64,000 nt of DNA from Acetivibrio clariflavus DSM 19732 (GTDB taxonomy: Bacteria > Bacillota > Clostridia > Acetivibrionales > Acetivibrionaceae): contig NC_016627.1 of the NCBI RefSeq assembly GCF_000237085.1, positions 1,860,001-1,924,000 of the forward strand, in the 5' to 3' direction. Numbering within the stretch: the first letter of the stretch is position 1; each line of letters starts with the position of its first letter. The position numbers and the translations under genes are program-made. Positions 20,033 through 29,964 of the stretch are shown one piece after another. The notes beneath the pieces are model-generated. The model ran no database searches. It was not told the DNA's origin and saw only the letters and a program-made list of their open reading frames with translations.

Positions 20033-20900
20033 AATTAATAGGCATTAAATAGCAAAAAGGAAGACATGAGCTTATTGGAGTTACCTATGGGGGGAAGATA
20101 GCGAAAGAAGCTTTAAAGAAATCAGATACAATGATGCATGGAAAGAATTCATTAAAGATGGCAACAGAAAGCATAGGACTGATTAAAGCCGGAAAAGCCA
20201 ATATGCTCGATAATATTGCAAACATAACAAAGACGCAAAAAGGTTATGAATTTGTTACAACAGATGGTATAATATTTAAGATGATTGATGACGACATACC
20301 TGCGGCAGCAAAAAGTGTTGTAAAGTCAATGTCCGATTCGACAGATGAATTGATGACATGCTTAAAAAGAGAGCCTGAAGCACTGTTTGAATTGGTTGAA
20401 GAAACAAAAGAGCTTGATAACACTATATTGTATAGATTAAGAGACGACACTGAAATTAAGATATTTAAATCTGATTTGACGCCTGAGCAGATAATATGCT
20501 CAACAATAGGATGTTTCACCGGAGATACATTAGTAACAACAAAAGAAGGATTAAAGAGAATCGATGAGGTAAAAACCGGCGACTATGTACTCTCAAAAGA
20601 TGTCAAGTCGGGAGAAATCGGATATAAAAAAGTAAATTATGTGTATATCAAAAATACAAACAAACTAGTACAATTAATAGTAGGTACTGAAGAGATAAAT
20701 ACAACATCAAGTCATCTGTTCTTTACAGATTCTGGCTGGTGGAAATCTGCAAAGAATATTAAAGTTGGGGATAGGATTTTAACAGATGATGGTGAGCTTA
20801 AGGAAGTAACTGCAACGAGAGTTGTTGAACTGGAGGAAGCAATAAGGATATACAACCTAAATGTTGATGAGTTCCATACATATTTTGTTGGTACAAGTGG
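20033..20900 (+). repeat. Direct repeat R2, copy 1
   Basis: Almost identical to 26942-27809. Covers the truncated pre-toxin and HINT coding DNA of modules F and G, starting at aattaataggcattaaatag. Confidence 0.88.
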
Positions 20901-21468
20901 ATTGCTTGTACATAATGATTGCACTGCCGAGATGATTGGTGCCGGAAGGGAAGCTATTGCAAATGCTAGATTAAAAGGTATTACAGACTCGAATATTCTT
21001 TCAAAACTAGGGACAGTGGCAGCTGAAAATGTTCCATTAGCTAGGAAATCTTTAAGTAAGGCATCAGAGCTTTCATCAATGCTAGGTTATGGAAGTAAAG
21101 CTATTGCATCAGATGGCACAACTAATACTTTAAGCGGATGGGCTGAAATAACCCAAGGTGCAGAATACTTTAACCGTGCAGCAACTCCACAAGATGTAAT
21201 AGCGAAGAGTAATGAAATTGGGCATACATTAAAGACAGATATTTTTGATAATGGGATACCGGGACAATATAATGCAAGCCATGCAGAAAAGCAATTATCA
21301 CTTTTATCAAATAAGGCTTTAGGAGTATCAAGGCCAATGTGTTCAGATTGTGTAGAATACTTTAAGAAACTAGCAAAATTCTCTAATACTGAAAAAGTAG
21401 TATCAGACTCAAATATAACAAGAATTTTTATGCCAGATGGAATTACTATTATTGAAATACCGCATTAA
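20131..21468 (+). CDS. Module F: HINT-deaminase toxin (5'-truncated)
   Basis: 445 residues in one frame. The HINT domain is complete: Cys128 in GCFTGDTLV, TSSH at 192-195, His249 in EFHTYFV, and the His261-Asn262 cleavage pair. The adaptor follows at ~263-300. The tip carries a nucleic-acid deaminase site: His384-Ala-Glu386 and Cys404-x2-Cys407 (MCSDCVEY), with GIPGQYNAS before it. The coding frame extends upstream to ~20067 (ELIGVTYGGK...) without a start or the PT-TG region, so the module lacks its natural N-terminus. HINT cleavage should free the deaminase. The exact deaminase family is uncertain. Confidence 0.8.
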   Translation: MMHGKNSLKMATESIGLIKAGKANMLDNIANITKTQKGYEFVTTDGIIFKMIDDDIPAAAKSVVKSMSDSTDELMTCLKREPEALFELVEETKELDNTILYRLRDDTEIKIFKSDLTPEQIICSTIGCFTGDTLVTTKEGLKRIDEVKTGDYVLSKDVKSGEIGYKKVNYVYIKNTNKLVQLIVGTEEINTTSSHLFFTDSGWWKSAKNIKVGDRILTDDGELKEVTATRVVELEEAIRIYNLNVDEFHTYFVGTSGLLVHNDCTAEMIGAGREAIANARLKGITDSNILSKLGTVAAENVPLARKSLSKASELSSMLGYGSKAIASDGTTNTLSGWAEITQGAEYFNRAATPQDVIAKSNEIGHTLKTDIFDNGIPGQYNASHAEKQLSLLSNKALGVSRPMCSDCVEYFKKLAKFSNTEKVVSDSNITRIFMPDGITIIEIPH

Positions 21469-21492
21469 TACTTAAAGTGGAGGATTATTACA

Positions 21493-22122
21493 ATGGCTCT
21501 ATCTGAAGAATTACTTAATGTTTTGGAATTGACAAGAAAAGAGGTTTTATATCATCCGAATGGTGAATTAATATTACCTTTACGTAGAATTATTTGGAAA
21601 ACTTTTGGTGCTTTTGAAATTAAAGAAAAATATAGAGCAAGTTCAACAATTGGACTCAAAAGAAGGCTCAAATTAGCAACAATGTGTGTTGAAAAAGTAA
21701 TGAATATTTGGAACGAAGCTTTTCCAAATGACAAAAGACCCATGAGATGTTTAGAAATTGCTAACGAATATGTTACTGGAAAAACTAATTATGAGTCTAT
21801 TTGGAATGAAATGAGCCACTTTGTAACAGACCTTGATAATAAGGGAGGAGAGGAAAGATATTATTTAGCAGTAACAGTTGGGAGAGCTGCAATTAGTGTT
21901 TTAAATGTTGCAATAAAAGACGAAAGTATACTTGTTTATGGTAATGATAGTAGATTGGATAGTGATTATGATGCTTATGACTGGGACACATCATTTTGTG
22001 TTGCAATTGCATATTCCGGTAGTGGACCTTGGGAAAATACAAACATAGAGAAACGGCGAGAATTTTGGTTATGGTACATAAATGAAGCTGTCCCAGAAGC
22101 TTATATGGCTTTTGCAGACTAA
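21493..22122 (+). CDS. Immunity protein, Imm5-like (module F)
   Basis: 209 residues, paralogue of 1675-2304, starting 24 nt after the deaminase toxin with gtggagga upstream. Conserved features are GLKRRLKLATMCVEK, SDYDAYDWDTSF and REFWLWYINEAVPEAY. Helical and soluble. The repeated pairing of this family with the HAE/CxxC tip in two modules supports it as the specific antitoxin. Confidence 0.75.
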   Translation: MALSEELLNVLELTRKEVLYHPNGELILPLRRIIWKTFGAFEIKEKYRASSTIGLKRRLKLATMCVEKVMNIWNEAFPNDKRPMRCLEIANEYVTGKTNYESIWNEMSHFVTDLDNKGGEERYYLAVTVGRAAISVLNVAIKDESILVYGNDSRLDSDYDAYDWDTSFCVAIAYSGSGPWENTNIEKRREFWLWYINEAVPEAYMAFAD

Positions 22123-22245
22123 TAATTAGTTTTACCTGTTGGTTGCAAAAGTTACATCAGGCAAATTAAAATGCTAATACATAGGAAACTAAACAAATAT
22201 AACCATGCAGATTTTGAACAATATGACAAAAGAATCTCAACCTAA

Positions 22246-22741
22246 GGGAGTATAAATAATTCTGTGTATTAGAATTTATGTAATCCTTCTCTGGCAAGTA
22301 AATTCAAGTTTACAAGGTTTACAGAATACAACTCTATATTACCTTTACATTGTATATTATTGCCGGATTTATTAAGTTTTATACATAAACGTGATTAAAT
22401 CTGGCAATAATTATTTATAATGGGTGTTATTAGCGTTTTAAGCCCAGATTTTTAATTTTGTGAGGTCTAGCCCGTCCGGCAATGAGGACGAGCCCTTGAG
22501 GGCGGTGGGGGTGAATGCTTTTAAATATAGTTCTCCAACCTACCTGGGTACTGAATCACCAGTTGGCTAAGAACTCTATCCCAGTTCTTGTAACGCTGTG
22601 TCCATTTTTTCACTACATTCATTGATGCTAAATACAGCATCTTTTCCAATGAACTGTCTGTTGGGAATATTGTTTTAGATTTTGTAACCTTACGGAACTG
22701 CCGATGCAATCCTTCAATTATATTTGTTGTGTAAATTATCC
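22246..22741 (-). mobile_element. IS256 remnant, cut by IS66 copy 2
   Basis: Begins with the IS256 terminal repeat (gggagtataaataattctgt) and runs through the 3' non-coding part and the transposase C-terminus. It stops where IS66 begins. The other half is not found at the far end of that IS66. It belongs to a related but diverged IS256 lineage compared with 4586-6166. Confidence 0.88.
22521..22741 (-). pseudogene. IS256 transposase C-terminal fragment
   Basis: Encodes the last ~72 residues (LHRQFRKVTKSKTIFPTD...QLVIQYPGRLENYI). The 5' part was replaced by the IS66 insertion. No function expected. Confidence 0.9.
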
Positions 22742-22825
22742 GTAACCGTCAAATAGATCATCACATAGTAAAATGGTTGCGAAGTTGATACAATCACTGT
22801 AAAAAAGAATAAACGGAGTGATTGT

Positions 22826-23179
22826 ATGGACATGGAAAAAGTAACAACTGAACAACAATTATCTAGGTGGGCACAATTAATACAAAACCGGCTTGAAAGT
22901 GGGCAAAGTATCAAAGAGTTTTGCCGAACGAATGGAGTAAGCAAAGCTACATACTACTATTGGCAAAAGAAAGTCAGTGAAGCAAAGTGTACAGTAGTTG
23001 AAGAAGTAAAAGAACCCAAAATCGAAGTACCAAGTGGATGGATGCAGCTTGCATCGAAACCGGTGTACCCTGCAAAAGCTACACTGGAAATTAAAATTAA
23101 TGGCTGTAATGTCACTGTAAATACGGAAACAGACTTAGAATTATTGAAAAAAGTTTGCCAGGTGTTGATGTCGTTATGA
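22826..23179 (+). CDS. tnpA: IS66 Orf1 TnpA (copy 2)
   Basis: Identical in protein sequence to the copy at 8524-8877: 117 residues with the SIKEFCRTNGVSKATYY helix-turn-helix. First gene of the operon, ending in a 4-nt overlap with tnpB. Intact. Confidence 0.9.
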   Translation: MDMEKVTTEQQLSRWAQLIQNRLESGQSIKEFCRTNGVSKATYYYWQKKVSEAKCTVVEEVKEPKIEVPSGWMQLASKPVYPAKATLEIKINGCNVTVNTETDLELLKKVCQVLMSL

Positions 23180-23529
23180 TAAGATGGAATGAAAAACCAG
23201 TGTATCTTTGCGGAAGATTAACGGATATGAGGAAATCTATCAACGGATTAATAACACTGGTACAAGAAAGTTTCTCACTTGATCCGTTTATGAATGCACT
23301 GTTTGTGTTCTGTAACAGAAATAGAAACAGGATAAAAATCCTTGAATGGGATGGAGATGGGTTTTGGCTGTACTTTAAGAGGCTAGAACGAGGGCGATTT
23401 CGCTGGCCAACAGAAGAAGATTCAACCACAATGCTTCTTGATGTAAACGAATTAGCTTGTCTTATTGATAGTGCCAGATTAGAGAAAAAGCTCAGGAGAA
23501 AGGAAGTTTTAGAGCGTCAAATTTCGTAA
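23176..23529 (+). CDS. tnpB: IS66 accessory protein TnpB (copy 2)
   Basis: IS66 Orf2. Differs from copy 1 only around residues 13-15 (LCGRLTDMRK versus LCCRYTDMRK); the GR-TDMRKSINGL form here is the family consensus. The start is the ATG overlapping the tnpA stop. Intact. Confidence 0.9.
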   Translation: MIRWNEKPVYLCGRLTDMRKSINGLITLVQESFSLDPFMNALFVFCNRNRNRIKILEWDGDGFWLYFKRLERGRFRWPTEEDSTTMLLDVNELACLIDSARLEKKLRRKEVLERQIS

Positions 23530-23593
23530 GAAGAAATTCAAAAAAAGGATCAAAAAGCTGGATTTAATGTAATTTTTATGGTAATATTATCCC

Positions 23594-25198
23594 ATGAAGA
23601 GACAAGAAATTTCAGTAGAAAAATTACTTGGTATAATTGAAGAAAAGGATCGCAGGATTGCCGAGTTGGAACAGCAAGTCCAATGGTTCATGGAACAAAT
23701 ACGCCTTTCAAAGCGTAAACAATTCGGTGTTATCTTGGCGAACAAACAAAGATTGAGCAAATCAATCTTTTTAATAATGAAGAGGAAGAGACTCATAATT
23801 TAGCTATTACCGAGCAAGAAAGGATAGAAGTAAAAGCTCATTACCGTAAGAGAACACGTCTAACAACAGATAAACTTCCTGAAGATTTACCGGTGGAGGT
23901 AATAGAGCACAAGTTACCCGAAAAGGAATGTATTTGCCCGGAATGCGGTAGTGAATTGCATACAATGGGAAAGGAAACTCGTGATGAGTTGAAGATTATT
24001 CCGGCAAAAGCGGTAATAGTGCGTCATATTAGGCATGTTTATTCATGCCGGAACTGTGAAAAAACATCCGACCATACTTCCATTGTAAAGGCAGATATAC
24101 CGGAACCGGTCATAAAGGGAAGTTTTGCATCACCTGAGACAATTGCCCATATAGCTACACAAAAATTCATGATGGGGTCTCCCTTATATCGTCAGGAGCA
24201 GGAATGGAAACAAAATGGCATTGAGATATCAAGGCAGACAATGTCAAATTGGTTGATAAAAGCCTGTGAGAATTGGCTGGAACCGATATATGAGGAGATG
24301 AAGAAACGGCTGTGTGAGCATGAGGTACTGCATGCAGATGAAACAGTGGTACAGGTGCTAAAAAGAACCAGGGAAGGCGGCACAGTCGAAGAGTTACATG
24401 TGGCTGTACCGAACGAGCGGGGAGGCAAAACATCAGATAATACTTTATGACTACCAGCCGGACAGAAAACATATACATCCGGAGGAATTTCTAAAAGAAT
24501 TTAGTGGATATTTACATGCAGACGGATATAACGGGTATTACAAGCTGCCCGAAAAAATTACTGTAATAGGTTGTTGGGCCCATGTACGGCGAAAGTTTTT
24601 TGAAGCGATGGAAGCCCTGCCCAAAGAAAAGCAAGCAACATCTAATGCAGCAAAGGGAGTAACATATTGTGATAAACTGTTTCATTTAGAGAAACAGTTT
24701 GCATTGCTATGCCCGGAAACCCGGTTAAAAGAACGAGAGAAGCAATCAAAGCCTATCATAGATGAATTTTATGATTGGATAAGAAAATTAAATGTACTAC
24801 CCAAAACCCATCTGGGTAAAGCAGTACAATATGCGCAGTCCCAGCGAAAATATCTTGAGAGGTATATACTGGATGGACGATTGGAGATATCAAATAACCG
24901 TGCAGAGCGAAGTATAAAGCCTTTCGTAATCGGACGGAAGAATTGGCTTTTCAGTAATACGCCAGGTGGTGCGAGAACGAGCGCGGTGTATTACAGTCTT
25001 GTTGAAACAGCAAAAGAGAATGGATTGAATCCTTTTGAATATTTGTCATGGATATTTAGTCAAGCCCCTAATCTAGGGAAGCCTGGTTATGTGAGCACAT
25101 TTGCTGATTTTCTGCCTGGTAGCATGAAAATACCTGCTAAGGTGTTTATACCGCAATCCAAAAGAACAGAGCCTGAGAAATATGGCTTTGTAAACTAA
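23594..25198 (+). pseudogene. tnpC: IS66 transposase TnpC, frameshifted (copy 2)
   Basis: Shares with copy 1 the frame change in KQFG (~23725). The zinc and middle parts are then in one frame from 23893 (ATQKFMMGSPL is intact here), but a run of five A at ~24360, four in copy 1, shifts the frame after VLK. The DDE core resumes at 24398. The C-terminus is cut by the IS6-like insertion at 25184. Each copy is thus broken at a different A-run. Confidence 0.9.
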
Positions 25199-25230
25199 AC
25201 ATGAAAAAATAGCACAATGTTTTATAGAAT

Positions 25231-25375
25231 TGCTTTAAATTACTTTCAATTTCGCCTTGACGATTATAAAAGTCCGCCTTGAGATTGTCAAGGGTAAAAT
25301 GAACGCGCTAACGCGCGCCCTTGACAATCTCAAGGACGTACATTTGAAAAATATTTTGGCGAAATTAAAGCAAAA
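25231..25375. repeat. Nested hairpin after IS6-like transposase
   Basis: The inner stem CCTTGAGATTGTCAAGGG / CCCTTGACAATCTCAAGG is 18 bp and perfect (25277-25294, 25318-25335). The outer arms TTGCTTTAA and ATTTCGCC pair with GGCGAAATTAAAGCAA. It carries the GTCAAGGG core also found after the IS3 and IS30 transposases. Confidence 0.88.
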
Positions 25376-25376
25376 T

Positions 25377-26408
25377 TTATGCTACAAGAAGATACTTTTT
25401 CTTCTCTCTTTCAGTTAGATTTAATCCAGCAACTTGAGCTGGCGTTAAGCCATTAAGAGATGAATGAGGCCTAACAAAATTATAGAAAAATATGAACATG
25501 CTGATTAGGTTGTTGGCTGATTCAAAGGAATTAAAACCTTGCTTAGTCTTATACCAAGCTTTAAATTGATGATGGAAAGACTCTATTAAATTATTAGAAA
25601 CATCATCTTTAAAGCTTTCAACGCGAATATGTTTAACAGAACTACCTAGCACAGATTTAACTGGTACTTTATAAGCACTATATCGATCGCTAACTATGGC
25701 ATTAACAGTACCTAAATCTTTAACAGAATTAAGCAAAGCAAAAGCTTGGCTAGAATCTCTATAAGGCGATAAATGAAAACCTAAGACAAAGCGGGTTTCT
25801 GAATCTATGATAAACCAAATATAATATTTTTGGCCATTAATTTTTATAACTGTTTCGTCAGCATGCCATTCATCAGAATTAAAATCTAACATTGGTATAA
25901 GTTCCAAAGAGAGATTATTAAAGAATGGAGCAAACTTTTTACACCAATTGCTAATGGTAGTATGAGAAACCTTAACATTATGGGCTACTCTAAGTATTAA
26001 GGCAATATTTCTAAAAGAATTTTTGCCAAGGTAAAACATAGATAGAGCAGTAATAATTATATGCACTGGGTAACGCATACGTTTAAAATCATTCTTACCA
26101 ACAAGTTTAGACATAGATGCAGGTAATATATTATTTGGTTTAGGAACAAACATAGAATAATTGCACTTTTTATCACAACAACGGTAATTAGAGTAGTATT
26201 CATAATCGTGATGAAGAAATGTTGCTTTACCGCAAACAGGGCAACGGGGGTATTTAGGCACCTTTTTAGACGTTGGTCTATCAGGAGCAAATTGGTGATT
26301 ACATTTACGGCAAAGGTATTTTTGATAACCATCTCTATCTTTGCCATAGCGATAAAAAGAATCTTTATTATTGCATTTTGGGCACTTAATTGGTACAATT
26401 TTTTGCAT
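25377..26408 (-). CDS. IS6/IS240-like DDE transposase
   Basis: About 343 residues from the Met of MQKIVPIKCPKC. An ATG 81 nt upstream lacks a ribosome site. The N-terminus has two zinc ribbons (CPKC...CRKC and CPVC...CDKKC). The DDE core follows: DEWHADETVIKINGQKYYIW (Asp), AIVSDRYSAYK (Asp), NNLIESFHHQFKAWYKTKQG (Glu) and FIFFYNFVRPHSSLNGLTPA. Complete frame. Family placement (IS6-like) is supported by the ends and the 8-bp duplication. Confidence 0.88.
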   Translation of the reverse strand: MQKIVPIKCPKCNNKDSFYRYGKDRDGYQKYLCRKCNHQFAPDRPTSKKVPKYPRCPVCGKATFLHHDYEYYSNYRCCDKKCNYSMFVPKPNNILPASMSKLVGKNDFKRMRYPVHIIITALSMFYLGKNSFRNIALILRVAHNVKVSHTTISNWCKKFAPFFNNLSLELIPMLDFNSDEWHADETVIKINGQKYYIWFIIDSETRFVLGFHLSPYRDSSQAFALLNSVKDLGTVNAIVSDRYSAYKVPVKSVLGSSVKHIRVESFKDDVSNNLIESFHHQFKAWYKTKQGFNSFESANNLISMFIFFYNFVRPHSSLNGLTPAQVAGLNLTEREKKKYLLVA

Positions 26409-26530
26409 GAGGACTTCATCCTTTCTGGGAGGTATTTGTTTTCTGGCAAAAACATTGTACCACAGAGGATTGAAGTCCTCAATTTTCATTTAAGTTTACA
26501 GAGCGAGAAATATGCGTGGGAGGAAGATGA

Positions 26531-26815
26531 ATGAAAGTTGGAAAACATACGATATTTATGATCAAATTTATCACGTATTTTATTAATGGGGGAATAGAGA
26601 GGTATTTATTTGATATAGATTATTCTGGTTATGTAATAGAGCATTTTCCATATATGGAGAATGAGAACAGCGAATTAGCAGAAAGATTTGCTTATACTGT
26701 GGATCAGGCATATGAACTCGGAACATCTCTTGGTTTGTCAGATGAAGAGTTCAGAATGGAAATTGCCAATGCTTTCAATGAATGGTTGGGTGAAAAAAGA
26801 CCCAACTTAATTTAG
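26531..26815 (+). CDS. IS66 passenger ORF, 94 aa (copy 2)
   Basis: Identical protein to 6220-6504 (KVGKHTIFMIKF...EWLGEKRPNLI). It is now separated from the tnpC core by the IS6-like insertion, but it keeps the last tnpC codons and the ATGA overlap. Function unknown; its preservation in both copies argues for a role in the element. Confidence 0.65.
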   Translation: MKVGKHTIFMIKFITYFINGGIERYLFDIDYSGYVIEHFPYMENENSELAERFAYTVDQAYELGTSLGLSDEEFRMEIANAFNEWLGEKRPNLI

Positions 26816-26850
26816 ATGCACATAGGTTGTAAAAATTAAAGATTAAGTTT

Positions 26851-26897
26851 TGGTTGAAAAAGTTTTATCGATTTACAAAACTTTTCCAACCATTTTT
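26851..26897 (+). terminator. IS66 internal terminator hairpin
   Basis: TGGTTGAAAAAGTTTT ... AAAACTTTTCCAACCA followed by TTTTTATT. In IS66 copy 1 this hairpin is the target of the IS256 insertion. Confidence 0.75.
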
Positions 26898-26941
26898 ATT
26901 AATGATTGTGTCATTCATGTGCGGGCCTGTTTGACGCTTAC

Positions 26942-27809
26942 AATTAATAGGCATTAAATAGCAAAAAGGAAGACATGAGCTTATTGGAGTTACCTATGGG
27001 GGGAAGATAGCGAAAGAAGCTTTAAAGAAATCAGATACAATGATGCATGGAAAGAATTCATTAAAGATGGCAACAGAAAGCATAGGACTGATTAAAGCCG
27101 GAAAAGCCAATATGCTCGATGATATTGCAAGCATAACAAGAACCCAAAATGGTTATGAATTTGTTACAACAGATGGTATAATATTTAAGATGATTGATGA
27201 CGACATACCTGCGGCAGCAAAAAGTGTTGTAAAGTCAATGTCCGATTCGACAGATGAATTGATGACATGCTTAAAAAGAGAGCCTGAAGCACTGTTTGAA
27301 TTGGTTGAAGAAACAAAAGAGCTTGATAACACTATATTGTATAGATTAAGAGACGACACTGAAATTAAGATATTTAAATCTGATTTGACGCATGAGCAAA
27401 TAATATGCTCAACAATAGGATGTTTCACCGGAGATACATTAGTAACAACAAAAGAAGGATTAAAGAGAATCGATGAGGTAAAAACCGGCGACTATGTACT
27501 TTCAAAAGATGTCAAGTCGGGAGAAAGTGCATATAAGAAAGTAAATTATGTGTATATCAAAAATACAAACAAACTAGTACAATTAATAGTAGGTACTGAA
27601 GAGATAAATACAACATCAAGTCATCTGTTCTTTACAGATTCTGGCTGGTGGAAATCTGCAAAGAATATTAAAGTTGGGGATAGGATATTTACTGCTGAGG
27701 GTGAGCTTAAAGAAGTAACTGCTACGAGAGTTGTTGATCTGGAGGAAGCAGTAAGGATTTACAACCTCAATGTAGATGAGTTCCATACATATTTTATCGG
27801 TAAACAAGG
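26942..27809 (+). repeat. Direct repeat R2, copy 2
   Basis: Near-identical to 20033-20900 and abuts the IS66 end exactly. Confidence 0.88.
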
Positions 27810-27843
27810 ACTGTTGATACATAATAATGTACTGCTGAGATGA
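27040..27843 (+). pseudogene. Module G: HINT domain separated from its toxin
   Basis: The 5'-truncated pre-toxin plus full HINT domain (GCFTGDTLV, TSSH, EFHTYFI, LLIHNN) read in one frame, but one T is missing right after HNN (cataataatgtac versus cataataattgtac), so the toxin falls out of frame and the ORF ends after LLR. The HINT catalytic residues are all present; only the link to the toxin is broken. Confidence 0.8.
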
Positions 27844-28568
27844 TGGGTGCTGGCAGAGAGGCTATTGCAAATGCTAGATCATTAAACATTACAGATTCAG
27901 CTAAGCTATCAGAAATAGGTAATATTGCAGCGGATATTGTTTATGAACTCGGAACATTAGGATTAAAAACTGAACAAAATATAACAAGAGCAACTAGGTT
28001 AGCTGGAGCAGGAGTAAGTAAGGAAAATATTATTAATGTTATCAGAAATAATCTAGATTCATCACCATTTATCCAGAAAAAGATACTGAACTTTGAAGAG
28101 TTTAAGTACTTGGATTCAAGTCAAAAATGGTGCTTGCAAAATGCAATTGATAACGGTTATATAGATATTTCTAAATGGATGGGTAAAATTAGCGGGAATT
28201 TTGAGAATCTTACTGTGGAGGAATGGAATGCAGTTAATAAGTACCTTATTAACGGAAAGGATTTATACAGAATCCCAGAAGGAAATATAAAAACACCGGA
28301 CTTTTTAATTGATGGCGTTAAAATTGAGTTCAAAGGTATAAATGCTCAAACTTTTGATAATATAAGAACCCAAGCTTTGAAGTATGCTAATGAAAGTTTT
28401 CCTCCAACTCCTTCAGGTAAAAATGCTGATAGATTAGTACTAGATTGTGCATATAATAATCTTGATATAAACTTGGAGCAAGCTGAAGCTTTATTGAACG
28501 AAATAAAGCAGTTATATCCCAATAAGGTAGTTGAGATCTGGACGAAATTTGGAGATTTCTTTAAGTAG
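27840..28568 (+). CDS. Module G toxin tip, PD-(D/E)XK nuclease
   Basis: 242 residues, opening at the ATGATG after the frameshift. The adaptor (MMGAGREAIANARSL...LSEIG) is residues 1-35. The tip has a textbook PD-(D/E)XK core, TPDFLIDGVKIEFKGIN, then a helix (FDNIRTQALKYANES) and DRLVLDCAYNN. Predicted nuclease. Without HINT linkage it would be made, if at all, in the cytoplasm. The likely immunity gene follows by 15 nt. Confidence 0.65.
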   Translation: MMGAGREAIANARSLNITDSAKLSEIGNIAADIVYELGTLGLKTEQNITRATRLAGAGVSKENIINVIRNNLDSSPFIQKKILNFEEFKYLDSSQKWCLQNAIDNGYIDISKWMGKISGNFENLTVEEWNAVNKYLINGKDLYRIPEGNIKTPDFLIDGVKIEFKGINAQTFDNIRTQALKYANESFPPTPSGKNADRLVLDCAYNNLDINLEQAEALLNEIKQLYPNKVVEIWTKFGDFFK

Positions 28569-28583
28569 GAAGGAGAATACTCA

Positions 28584-29051
28584 ATGATAAAAACATGTAA
28601 GTGTGGGAATAAGATGTCAGATGCAATTGTACCAAACAAAACTATTTATTGGTCATATACAGATGAAGACTGGTCAAATTATATAAAACTAGTTAAAGGA
28701 GAAACTATACGAGTATTTTCAAGAGCGATATGGCATTGTGAGCAATGTAACCGATTATATAATTGGGAACCAACAGATAGTAAATTATATACTTATATTA
28801 TGGAATATAATTTAACTGAATCAATAGACTGCTCATGCAAAAATGAATTAACAAGCAATAATCTTATCAAAATATACAGTATGAATGATTTTGAAATGAT
28901 AGAAATAGAAGAAGCTATTAGAAAAGATAAAGATCCTATTTTTCCAAGAGAAGTTTTTTACTGTCCTAGATGTAAAAGAGTGTACGTTAAGAAAAATAGT
29001 AATATAAAAGTTTTTTCAGTTGAAGAGGCAGTTAAATTAGAAACAGAATAA
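28584..29051 (+). CDS. Cys-rich immunity candidate, 155 aa (module G)
   Basis: Four cysteine pairs (CKCG, CEQC, CSC, CPRC) suggest two zinc ribbons, one in each half (…IWHCEQCNRLYNWEP and …VFYCPRCKRVYVK), an internal duplication. Shine-Dalgarno aaggaga before the ATG. It follows the PD-(D/E)XK tip directly and is the best candidate for its immunity protein. Family not recognised. Confidence 0.55.
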   Translation: MIKTCKCGNKMSDAIVPNKTIYWSYTDEDWSNYIKLVKGETIRVFSRAIWHCEQCNRLYNWEPTDSKLYTYIMEYNLTESIDCSCKNELTSNNLIKIYSMNDFEMIEIEEAIRKDKDPIFPREVFYCPRCKRVYVKKNSNIKVFSVEEAVKLETE

Positions 29052-29207
29052 AACTACGGAACTTGATATGCTCTTCATATGGTAGACAATGAAAATATAA
29101 AAGCTGGTTAATGTAAATAAGGGCATATTTTACAAACGACAAAGCAAATTTTCAACTGATGAAAAATTAAAAATATTATATAAGAGAAAATAGGGAAGAT
29201 AATTGAT

Positions 29208-29567
29208 ATGAAATATAATTACTATGTGGAAATTATAGATATAAATGGACATGACAGATTTATTTTTAGGTTACCTAAAGAGCTAAAAGTAGTTGAAATT
29301 TTCTTGAATTCAGATATACAAAGTGAGGAAATTGCTAATAGAGTTTTAGATTACTGCACGAAGGTTCAAAATGGCATGTTGGAGGAAGATATAATAAATG
29401 GTAATAATTGCAGAGTCTCTATTAAACCAGATTATGTACAAATACAGGATCGATATGCAGAAGATAATGATATCGTTACAATTGAAACATCTGAGCTAAT
29501 GTTGTTGATAGATGCTTTTGTGCTAGAAAAGAAAAAGTTTATAGCCTCAAATTCTGCAAAAAAGTAA
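29208..29567 (+). CDS. Small immunity-like protein, 119 aa
   Basis: Soluble alpha/beta protein (YYVEIIDINGHDRFIFRLPKE..., RVSIKPDYVQIQDRY, ELMLLIDAFVLEKKKF). The ribosome site is weak (gggaagataattgat). Second gene after toxin G, before the terminator, in the place of an orphan immunity gene. The ~155 bp before it hold a worn copy of the spacer seen at ~18.43 kb. Family not recognised. Confidence 0.5.
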   Translation: MKYNYYVEIIDINGHDRFIFRLPKELKVVEIFLNSDIQSEEIANRVLDYCTKVQNGMLEEDIINGNNCRVSIKPDYVQIQDRYAEDNDIVTIETSELMLLIDAFVLEKKKFIASNSAKK

Positions 29568-29598
29568 TTTTATTAATTAAATTTTAATAAGAGATGTA

Positions 29599-29636
29599 AA
29601 ATGCTGGATTTAACTATTCCAGCGTTTTTATTTTAA
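29599..29636 (+). terminator. Terminator after module G
   Basis: AAATGCTGGA ... TCCAGCGTTTTTATTTT. Confidence 0.8.
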
Positions 29637-29964
29637 CATATAGTTTGCTAGGTACTCTGTAATCCAGGCTTTTCATTATCCAAAAGTAAATTTTTAATTT
29701 TTAGAAAAAATATTGAGGACCACAAAAAAGAGGTCTAAACATTAATGCTTAGTAAAGAGAAAACAGATTCAACGCTACTACATTTAGTTACTGAATAAAA
29801 ATTGTTTATCACTCCATAAGAAAATCCTTCAGGAAAAATTCAGTTTGCTGAGTTTACGTTACAATCTAACGGTATAGATGATAAGATTGAAAGGACAACA
29901 TATGAAAATAAGAGTTTTTTAAAGTCAAATCAGCAAAACATGTACAAATGTATTCTATTTTAAT
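29637..29964. other. Leader region of module H
   Basis: No intact gene. From 29807 it matches window bases 1-158. An open frame there (LQSNGIDDKIERTTYENK) ends just before the module H start, so part of the original toxin N-terminus is probably out of frame here. Confidence 0.5.

Larger units (their letters stand above)
25184..26505 (-). mobile_element. IS6/IS240-like element inside IS66 copy 2
   Basis: 1322 bp, flanked by the 8-bp duplication agaaatat (25176-25183 and 26506-26513). The empty site is visible in IS66 copy 1. Ends are GGCTTTGTAAAC and CGCTCTGTAAAC (reverse strand), close to IS6-family ends. Confidence 0.92.
22742..26941 (+). mobile_element. IS66-family element, copy 2 (contains IS6-like IS)
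   Basis: Same ends as copy 1 but inverted: GTAACCGTCAAATAG on the left and GTAAGCGTCAAACAG on the right (reverse strand). Native length is 2870 bp after removing the nested element. The flanks do not match: aattatcc on the left (inside an IS256 remnant) and aattaata on the right (start of module G). The target duplication is lost, so DNA next to this copy has been rearranged. Confidence 0.92.
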
